A DNA stretch of 64,000 nt from Hominiventricola filiformis (GTDB lineage: Bacteria > Bacillota > Clostridia > Lachnospirales > Lachnospiraceae), in the NCBI RefSeq assembly GCF_020686965.1, contig NZ_JAJEPS010000004.1, forward strand, positions 62,001 through 126,000, written 5' to 3'. The notes under the pieces were generated by a model that was not told where the DNA came from, did not search any database, and saw nothing but the letters and a program-made list of their open reading frames with translations. This document shows, in pieces, positions 40,301-49,000 of the stretch. Position 1 is the first letter of the stretch. The number at the start of each line of letters is the position of its first letter. The translations under genes were made by a program, and so were the position numbers.

Positions 40301-42972
40301 TCAATTTTATCACCATAATCAACTCCGCCTTCCACTTCCTGATCTCCGGCATATGCAGTTGCCTTTACTCTCCCTGAAGTATCTTCTATGTACTGCAGTT
40401 CATATTCCTGCGGGATACTTCCTGTATATCCTTTCGTCCCGTCCTCATCCTTCGGAATTACCCGAACATACAGATATTTCTTTCCCTCCAGAGATACCGG
40501 ACTGCCTGTCCAGGTCATCCATCGATCTACAGACACCAGCTTTTTATCACTGAGATAATATTGAAGTGTAACTGATCCTGTCTCCACCTGTTCTGCAAGT
40601 ATCAGGTCAACAATCTGATCTGCCTTTTCTACTTTCTGATCCACTGTTTTACCGCTTTCCAGCGTAACAGAAGGCGGATTCAGTTTCTTATATGAGAAAG
40701 AAACCGCATCCTTATTTACGATTTTCCCCTCTTCCAGCTTCCAGGCATATACGGTTTCCCCTGTTTTTATAAGCTTGTCATGGGAAATCTCTATACCGTC
40801 CTCATAAAGTTTTACCGTATCATTGCACTGATACCATACTTTATTTACGCGCACATATCTTTTTCCTTCATATTCCACACTTGCAGGTATTTTTTCACCT
40901 GCCAGACTGTTCAGCTTTGCTATCATCCCGGAACTCTGCCCCGCAATGAAGGGCTCTGCCACTTCTGTAAAGGAGTAAAATGCTAACGCATGATCACCAA
41001 TTCCTTTCAGTTTTACCGTATCGAAAAGTTTTGCTCCTTTTACATTCGTATCGGTCTCTACCGATGCAGCCACCGGAGTCGGTTTTTCTGCAATATAACT
41101 GATATGGTAACCCCGGACAGCACTTGCCACTTTTGTGGAATCACTTTTACCTGAATTTGCCCTGACATACAGATAATAGTTTTGTCTCGGTGAGAATGGT
41201 TTTTTCCAGGTTTCCCACTTCACACCGGAAAAATTGGTAATGGCACTTCCCGAAAGGTAATACTGCCATTCTACGTTTTTACTGCCATCTTTTAACGTAA
41301 TCATATCTTCACTGGAAATCACCTTATCTGCTGACAGGCTCTCTCCATTCTCAAGATATGCTTTCGGAGCAGTCAGTTTCTGAAAACGAATGAGCTGGTT
41401 CTCTCCCGGAAGTTTTCCCTCTGCCACCGCCTGTACAGAAATCGTTACAGTTCCATCCTCTTTATAGGAAACTGAAATCGGTGAAAGAGAATTATATTCC
41501 TGCACGCTGTCACTGCACTCATACCAGAGTTTGTTGATGCGGATATACTTCTTTTGCTGATATTCTGTAATTGTTCCGGTTGAATCTGCAGCAGCCTGTT
41601 CAAGTTCTGTGCGCTTACTGGTCGTAAGCATTGCCTTTCCCGTGATCGGTGCTGTTTCATCCATCGTATAGAGCAGTGTTTCACCCTTTTCTCCCGAAAG
41701 CGTCAACGTATCTGCCAAAGTTGCCCCCTCTGTGACTGGGACATTTTCGATTTCTGCTGTCACTTTTCCGGCTGTTTCTGTCTTATAATTCAACTCATAG
41801 CATACCGGCTCACTGCTTGAAAAATGATACACTGTTGTATTCTGCTTTTCCGGCACAACTGCTTTTACGTAAAGATATTTTTTTCCATTCAGGGAAACAG
41901 GAGTATCCTGCTCCCATCCCTTCCACTGTACATTCGCATAAGAAAGCAGTTCACTATCAGAGAGATAATACTGATACTTAATATTATTTTTTATAGATCC
42001 ATAATCTGATACTGCATCTTTATCATCCGGTTTCGGATTCTGAGCCGTCATACTCACAAGCACATCATCTTTATAAAGCTCTGTCGCACCCGTAGTCTGC
42101 AGCTCGGTTCCACTCTCCAGAGTCAATGATGGAGCTTTCAGCTGAAGGGCTGGACCGGAAAAATTGTAACTGTAACAACAGTAAGTAACTTCATCATAGT
42201 CACGACGCAGATATTTATCTTCCTTCGATGAGTAAAGTCTGAAATAATGGTCAATCGGAGTCAGTGTCAGTACATCAATTCTCACAATGTCATGGCCGTC
42301 CTTCCGTAATGGAATTTTCTCATCCGAAGAATATTCTTCCGCCCCCTGCTGATTCATATATTCAGCAATATATGTATTAAACGCACTTCCGAATCCGTCT
42401 TCCGATGTAGCAAGCATCTTGTCTGAAACAGTTTCCTTTGCATGAGCAGCTTTATAAGCCTTCCGGACTTCTGATTCAAAATCTGTAAATGCATAGGGCT
42501 CGGATTTTTCTGTGATCAGTTTATAATAGGTAACTGCTGATTTTCTGCTGATATAATGGGAATATTCGGTGTATGTTCTATCAGAGGGATATGTAATCGT
42601 TCCTCTTTCATAATCCGCATGCGGATTTAATTCCTTCATGGTTACCGTAGAGTCTGTATGATACAGCCCATCTACGGTATAAGCCTGCACACCGTTTTCA
42701 TCCGCTTTTTTCTTCAGCGTGTATGAATGATCATCGATGCTGATTTTTTCTGCATCCACCTTCTGCTCTACCCGATATCCTGCAATATGGATACCGTTCC
42801 AAAAGTCGTCCTCATCCCAGTAGACCATTCCTTTTTTTCCGGATGGATTGTCTGCCAAAGTCTCCTGTGGAAATACCGCCCAGATATTCACGAGCAGCAC
42901 TGCCGTCAGCACTGCGCTGAAAAGGATTCTTCGCCATATGAAATTGTATCTGTGATGGTTCTGTCTTTTCAT
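37390..42972 (-). CDS. Giant membrane-anchored surface protein with chitobiase-C-terminal-like repeats (second giant)
   Basis: About 1860 residues from ATG 42972 (AAGGAG 7 bases upstream; the frame is open to 43005). It has an N-terminal signal/anchor at about 15–34, and a C-terminal membrane segment followed by RRSRKKREDERAE. Most of the length is a series of about ten CHB_HEX_C-type beta modules with the signature (I)(Y/F)YTTDGSxP, for example GVTIFYTTDGSEP, DATIYYTVDGSDP and TGRIFYTTDGTDP. Three copies of a WY(E/Q)C module (KLWYEC, KVWYQC, GLWYEC) lie in the N-terminal half. The last 100 residues before the anchor match those of the 2701-residue protein. The modules are non-catalytic and usually stalk-like. 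No LPXTG motif is present. Confidence 0.85.
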   Translation of the reverse strand: MKRQNHHRYNFIWRRILFSAVLTAVLLVNIWAVFPQETLADNPSGKKGMVYWDEDDFWNGIHIAGYRVEQKVDAEKISIDDHSYTLKKKADENGVQAYTVDGLYHTDSTVTMKELNPHADYERGTITYPSDRTYTEYSHYISRKSAVTYYKLITEKSEPYAFTDFESEVRKAYKAAHAKETVSDKMLATSEDGFGSAFNTYIAEYMNQQGAEEYSSDEKIPLRKDGHDIVRIDVLTLTPIDHYFRLYSSKEDKYLRRDYDEVTYCCYSYNFSGPALQLKAPSLTLESGTELQTTGATELYKDDVLVSMTAQNPKPDDKDAVSDYGSIKNNIKYQYYLSDSELLSYANVQWKGWEQDTPVSLNGKKYLYVKAVVPEKQNTTVYHFSSSEPVCYELNYKTETAGKVTAEIENVPVTEGATLADTLTLSGEKGETLLYTMDETAPITGKAMLTTSKRTELEQAAADSTGTITEYQQKKYIRINKLWYECSDSVQEYNSLSPISVSYKEDGTVTISVQAVAEGKLPGENQLIRFQKLTAPKAYLENGESLSADKVISSEDMITLKDGSKNVEWQYYLSGSAITNFSGVKWETWKKPFSPRQNYYLYVRANSGKSDSTKVASAVRGYHISYIAEKPTPVAASVETDTNVKGAKLFDTVKLKGIGDHALAFYSFTEVAEPFIAGQSSGMIAKLNSLAGEKIPASVEYEGKRYVRVNKVWYQCNDTVKLYEDGIEISHDKLIKTGETVYAWKLEEGKIVNKDAVSFSYKKLNPPSVTLESGKTVDQKVEKADQIVDLILAEQVETGSVTLQYYLSDKKLVSVDRWMTWTGSPVSLEGKKYLYVRVIPKDEDGTKGYTGSIPQEYELQYIEDTSGRVKATAYAGDQEVEGGVDYGDKIELIKLTTEEEDALIFYTVNQSEPTFTKVSYEARQTLEGKYKGTELKSITYDGKRYVKLNGLWYECGEDTRLYEDKITVDESIYTSNYLIINAQALTNGKTIGSADRFTYSFSLRSQVKIPTANPKDGESISMGDSISLYCSTEGSRIFYTVNGSAPVVSLNGTEVVMGKDTYEFKDAPIEITDDIADYGSSLTITAIACSLTSQYGELVRTMKDSELTRFVYKVTDQPVVESVTSVPSTDSENRTIVEIGTKIRLYSATEGVTIFYTTDGSEPVFDETALEPKNSATRKYNGSEGITVPAIGDSSLFTITAVAYKEGLASSAISRLVFAYPSAVSSPYATPSGGAVTENTQVTLKTATKDAVIYYEIAYGGDTPKDPTEESNVFDSDNPFTITKKTTIKAYAVKDGMESQIVTLTYEVSEKLSTPTPSIDTGSVVASGTVIGLEAEKDATIYYTVDGSDPKKTDNQKVLVGDRVIISGKAGDVVSVRAYAAKTGYSDSEVGYYSYSISSYEGGIFADKETGSIVKNGEIIHLSSDVSGAAIHYTTDGSTPSESSSAGSAVTITGTPGENVIVKAIAIADGTDKAVSAATFTYTIMDRLAAPSASVPDGAIFTEEGAVELTAETGRIFYTTDGTDPTTASNLYKKAISIKESVIIKAVAVADDYEQSEISTFTYGFADQVAAPTANFASGELEMGTEITFSTETDGASIYYRTDGMDPNPDEKTGLTLYTGPISVEKAVTFKVIAVKNQMADSKVLTAGYTVREPVVVEEIEEEETPQDNSGTGRLQSRRNFSNAQAGPSFTDVVLKNAVYGVVVSTDEEVLPENVQLLVEQTGTTDASERMVKQIINENYGLVAAYNVTLLSDGQEIQPDGEIEIGLPIPAAYENSIVQVVCLQEDGSVETFETRRSGGEAYIKTNHLSVYAIAAPTEYSEGKKAFPWLAVAYSTAVVLAGIGILLLRRSRKKREDERAE

Positions 42973-43000
42973 ACACATGCTCCTTCTTGTAAAAAAGAGT

Positions 43001-43040
43001 ATCATACTTTCGGGCAGTGCTCATTACTCGTTCGGGTAGT
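43001..43040 (-). promoter_or_regulatory. Direct repeat ACTRCCCGAA upstream of the second giant gene
   Basis: On the minus strand ACTACCCGAA (43031–43040) and ACTGCCCGAA (43009–43018) are 22 bases apart, two helical turns, directly before a TATGAT (43001–43006) and the binding site of the giant gene. The same half-site occurs as an inverted repeat upstream of the whole CIS run. It could be a regulator site; function not shown. Confidence 0.4.
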
Positions 43041-43042
43041 CT

Positions 43043-46000
43043 TTACCTGTCCCTTTTCATTTTTTTCCATTTTCTTGAAATATAATAACCAAGTCCTGCG
43101 ATCACAGTCACCGCTGCTGCCGCTTCCAGTATAAGCAGATAAGAAACTGTCCAGCCGTCGGATGCCACTTCTTCCAGACCTACCAGTGCATAGTGGCTGA
43201 AATGATCGGTCTTCGCATAGGCCATGCCATCCTGTCTGCGGGTCTCTTTCTTCGTGATCTTATTATTTTTATCAATATAAACAATGGTCACTGCTGCATT
43301 TTCATAAGCTTCCGGTATTGGCATTCCAATCTCCACCTCGCCCTGGGGCTGTGCAATGGTACTGCCCCGCATCAGATACATATTATAGGAACTGATAATC
43401 GTATAATCATCTCCGAACAGCTGCCGCACATTGGCAAGGGCTTCCTGTCCATACTCCTGTTTTTCCGTTACCAGAACCGCATCACTGGGGATGGATTCCC
43501 AGGTAGAAGAAACCACCGTATTGCAGTCCCGTTCCCTGAGCACCCTGCTCTGATAGGAAGTGCTCTGCTGCTGTTCCTCTGTTCTTGTCAGTCCGCTGCT
43601 GTCGGTATCCTTCAGCTGCTGCTCTTCCAGAAGCGCCTCTTCCGCTTTTTTCTGTTCCACTGCAGGTATCGTATCGACCTGGTAGTACAGTTCGGTTACA
43701 GCAGAAAGCTGCATATCTTCCCGGTATGCTGCCGCCAGAATCGTGACAGTCCGGTTCACGGTAATCCCATCTTCTGTATATAACGTCATGGAATCCAGAT
43801 TGTCCCGGGTGGGTTCCGTTCCATCGGTGGAATAATAAATCTCCGCACCGGACGTATCCGTATGGAGCGCCACAACCGTTCCCGGCTCCAGCACGGTGCC
43901 GGTATCATGGGATGCCGTCGGCTTCTCTGCCTTCAGCGCCGCCGTGTACTGGAAGGATGCCACCTCACTGACCTCGCCGTCTGCAGATACCGCAATCGCT
44001 TTCAGATTGGTGGTCTTATTGATCAGGATCGGCTCCTTATAAAGACTGGAACCCTCCGTCGGCGTCACGCCATCCGTCGTATAATAGATTTTCTCCGCAG
44101 AAGAATTCAGTTCCACTCTTGTCGCCACTGTCAGCGTACCGCCGGATGGTGATGCTGTCGGTGCAGACGGCTTCTCCTTAATCTTGTAGGTAAATGTACA
44201 TACGGTTCCTGCATCTCCGTCCACAACAGCCACCGCCTTAATCATAAAGCTGCTTCCGGATGTTCCATCCACTGTCACAACAGTACCTTTGATTCCGTTG
44301 TCTGCCGGAGAAGAGCCATCCGTCGTATAGCGGATCTCAGCATCTGTTACATCTGTCATCAGATTGATCTTGGAACCGATGGACACCAGTGTTCCATTCG
44401 GCACATCTGCCGTCACGCCTCCTGCGCTCTGACTGATCTGATAAGTAAATGTCACTACCTCGCTGACCGATTTTCCATCTTTTCGCGCACAGGCTTTTAC
44501 AGTAACCGTACTTCCTGCAGCACCGTCCAGAATCAGTTCACTTCCGGATATGACAGATGCATTGCTCTGGTCCGAAGGATCACTTCCATCCATGGTGTAA
44601 TAAATGGATGCCCTGTCAGCTGCTTTCAGTTTCAGTCTGGTTCCTCTTGATACCATGGCACCGCTGTCGATGGATGCCGTCGGTGCGGACAGCTGCTCTC
44701 TGGAATTATAAGTCAGTGTCAGAATACCGCTCTTCACCCCATCCTTTACCGCGATTGCCTTGATCACCGTCGCTCCATTAATGATAATCGGCTGGGTCGC
44801 ATCAAAGACGGAACTGGAGATCGTCGGATCTTCAGGTGTGGTTCCATCTCTGGATACTGTGTAGTAAATTTCCGCACCTTCCGTTTTGTTCTTCAGGATG
44901 ACCGCTGTTCCCATATCCACATCACCGGATGGAATATTGGCATAAGGTATCCCCACATCAGAAGGAAAACTGTAGGTATATTTTGCTTCCGGACTGTTGG
45001 CCAGCTCCGGATGTACTGCAATTGCCCTCACGGTAAAGTAGCCATTTCCGGAAGGCGGTGCCATGATTCCCTGTCCTGCATCATAGAGAAGCGTACTGCC
45101 CTCCGGTGCAAATGTACCATCCTCTGACTTTGTCACCGACGGTACTGATCCATCAGCGGTATAGTAAATGGAAGCAGCCTTTGTCGGTGTGGATAAAAGA
45201 ATCTTATCTCCCGGTCTAATCACGGTTGGTTCTTGATCAGAGGTAGATGGTGTAGCTGTCGGTGCCACTGTCTGCTCCTGATCCGCAATGGTATAAATAA
45301 ACCTTACCGTTTCGCTGTCTTTCAGCTCTTTTCGTCCGGTTCCGTCCGTACTCCATTTCACAGCTTTCATCCGGATCACAAACTGATTGCCATAATCTCC
45401 TGTTACTTCAATTCCATTTTTATCATCATAGCGGCGGGTTTCTCCTTCTTCATGATCCAGCACTTCCGTGCTTCCGTCACCGATAATGTAATAGAGCTCC
45501 GCACCTGATGTCAGTGACTGGAAAGAAAGACTTGCCCCTTTCTGGACTTTCGTACTGTCTTTGTCTTCTCCTCCCGGGAAATGAAGCGTATCCATAGTTG
45601 CTTCCGGTGCAGGAGTCTGTCCCATGGGTGATACCTGATATGCATATGTAATGGTTTCTCCAGGTTCTCCTCCACTTCCAAGAACAGCCGTATGAATATA
45701 CTGTGCCTTCGTACTGGATCTATCATTATATAAGCTGATAGAATCCGTATATACCTGAACATTTTCATCTGTCCGGTACCAACGGCTTCCTACTTTAAAG
45801 TAACCATTTTCTCCGTCAGTCAATCCGGAAAGATTCTCTGTCACACGGGTAAAGGAAAATTTATCCTCCAGACGGTCACTGATCAGGTACAGGATTCTCG
45901 CTCCCTCTTCCTGGGCATTCAAATAGATCGGCGCACTGGAAGAAATCGTGGATGCCGCAGATGTATCTTCGATACTTTCCACACTTACTGTTCGCGGAGA

Positions 46001-49000
46001 AATGGTAACCGTTCCAGCTGCATCTTCAAAAGTATAATGATACGTTTTTATTTCCTGATATTTTCCATTTCCGTTATTGATCCGGGCATAGATATAATAT
46101 TCATCCGCACCAGCAGGTCGATTGATTGTTACAGGTGTATCCGTATACGCTTTCCATTCATCTGCCATATGCAGGTTATCTCCGGTCAATGAAGAAACGG
46201 AAGTCAGATATTGAAGATGTGTCATCCCCAGTGCTTCTGATTCAGTCATTGTAAACGCAAACCGGAATCTGTCACCAGATGCCACTCTGTCATTTTCTTC
46301 CAGTTTCGTGCCATCATCAAGATACACTGTAATCTCCGCTGTTGCCGCCGGAGCTGTCTGGAAAGAACCGTATTGGTAAACAATCGGTGCATATCCATCT
46401 GCACTCACCTTCAGATACAAATACCATGTTCCTGCATTCTCCGGCATCTGAAAACCTGATGTAATATCTGTCCATTCCACAGAAGAAAATGAACCCAGAT
46501 CCATCACATATCCCAACGCATTCTGCATGGACTGTCCTGCCCGCCAGTTCTCCTTAATCTCCTCTTTCGCAATATAGTACTGATAGCTGCATTTTGTATT
46601 TTCTTCCGTCAGACTCATTTTCGCCTGATTTCCATAAATATTGCCATTCTTAAAATCAACAATATTTTCCTTACCACCTTCCTGATAAAAATCAGATACC
46701 TGAACCCCTGGTGCAGGAAGCGGAAGATGATCTGTTACTGCAAATTTCTTTGTCTCCTCCTCATAGAATTTCTGTTCATATTGAGGTAATGTACGGATCG
46801 ATACCTCTGCTGTTTGAAATGGAAATGTCTTTACTGTTTTTCCTTCAATAGTTTCTGCACTGGATTCGGTCCATCCTGACTGTTTTTCATTATAATAATA
46901 AAGCGTTAAATCCTTTACATTGTCAAAAATCGTCAGCTGGATCTCATCTTCCAGAGAAGTTTTATTCTTACGCACTACTTTCCAGCCGCCTGCTTCAAAA
47001 AACTGAGGTTTCTGGTTGTCCGTCATGAATGGATAACTGTAGGATGTATCCTCTTCTTTCAGATAATGATAATATCCATCTGTAGCATAGAGTTTTATGA
47101 TCTTATAATATCCACTGCTCCCCAGATTGAGATTCGGCTCCGTGCAATAGTAGATCTGATGATCCTGATCTGTCTGTTCCCTTCTCGCACTGTATGCCAT
47201 ATAGTAACTATAATTACGGCCAGATGCTGCATCTTTGATCTTCGTCTGTACAACTGTCTGAGCGTTCGTGACCGGTGGCGTAATGGAAAATGCATCCTTT
47301 TTTACCAGCCATCCAAGGTCAAAGCCTCCTGCCTGATCAGATTCGGACTGATAATAACTGTAGCGTTTCCATTTTTCCCATCCATCTGCAGGCTCTGCTG
47401 CCATGCCAGCCAGAACCGTATCGCCCGGATTAGATACTCCAAGATTGGCCACATCCGAAGTACCTGTTACAATCACATGCTGAAGATTTTCCACGGATCC
47501 TGTGCCGAGCAGATAATTGCCACCACTCACACTGCCCCGGACATACAGATCGTGAAGCTCCGTTTTCTCTGCATGCCCCACAATTCCACCTGCACGCAGG
47601 GAAGCTCCATTGGATGCCAGTCCGGTTGCTGCAACTGCCTTCAGATTCAGCTGCCCGGAGATCTCCTGAATCTTTCCACCATTGCTCTTTCCGGCTATCA
47701 TACCGACAGATAAACTGTTCGCTACTAAAATAGACGGATTATTCTTGCTGTCTTCGGAAGGTGGATTTTTAGTTTTTCTTTTTGTATAACGATAGGCATC
47801 CGCTTCCCGGATTGTCTGGATACCAGACAGCGTAACTTTCTGCCCGTTTACAGAGTTCTTTGCTATAGACTTCTTCAGAACTACGGCAGCATTATCCGCA
47901 AGGATCTTTCCTTTCAAAGTACCTAACGGGGCGTTATCCTTTATACTCGTATAGGATCCCTTATCCCATGTTCCGGTCTTTAATGTCCAATCGTCCGATA
48001 TAGCTTCTATGTAAATCCGCTTGCCAGTTATTGTGTTCTGTAATGTCAGGGTATATTCCGTACTGTCACTTGTCGTCCAGGCCTGGGTGGTCACGGTAGC
48101 TTTTAACTCTCCATTTGTAGTTTGGGACTCCCCTTTCAACATGGCATTTTCAGCATAAATATCCGTCGAAAGTTCCTTCGTTGCAGCATAGAGCGTTGTT
48201 GCAATTTTTGTCTGGCTGGCTGTAAAAGAAGTCTTCACAGTCCTATGCTTCGTTCCGGATGGCAACTCCGATACTGACAGTGTATAGGATACCTCTTCTG
48301 AACCTGATGCTGTAAAAGCAGCATCTGTCGATGTCTGACTTCCCTGCTTCCAGGTTCCGCCAGATGGAAACGCAGTAAGCACTGTCCCCTTTGGAACATT
48401 AGCAAGCCTATATACAATCTCCGCTGTTCCGTTGGATGCTGCTGCCACCGCCGGTGCCGATACTGTAAATTGCAGTTCATTTGCTGCAATAGTCTTATTT
48501 GTTACCGGAGATGTCCCTTTTTTCCCATTATTATAGACAGATACTTCAGGCACCGATAGGGATAAGGTCTCTGCATTCTCTGATGTTGCGGCAGTTAAAT
48601 TCCATGCATTCACCAGATCTCCTGCAGATGCAGTTGGGGTAACCTGATAGGTGTATGTCTTTGTCCCGCTTTCTGTAAAAGTAATTGTAGGTGCACCTGA
48701 AAGAGCAGTATTTCCATCATACCAGGTTCCATTTAAAAAAATATCAGGAGTACTTAAAGTCACGGTCTGTGCTTTTTTGCTTCTTACTTCAATCGTATAA
48801 ATAACCGCCGTATTTTTCGCTGTGTACTTTGGTGCTGTAACCTTTAATGAAAGATTTCCGGATAAAATTGCTGTATTTCCAGCCTCCACTGTGCTCGGGG
48901 TTGATGCAATAGATGCAAGTACATTTGTCGTTTTTGTACATGCATCTGTTTTAACAGGAGTCGAAGTAATTGTTCCGCCAGGAGTTGTTCCATCTTCACT

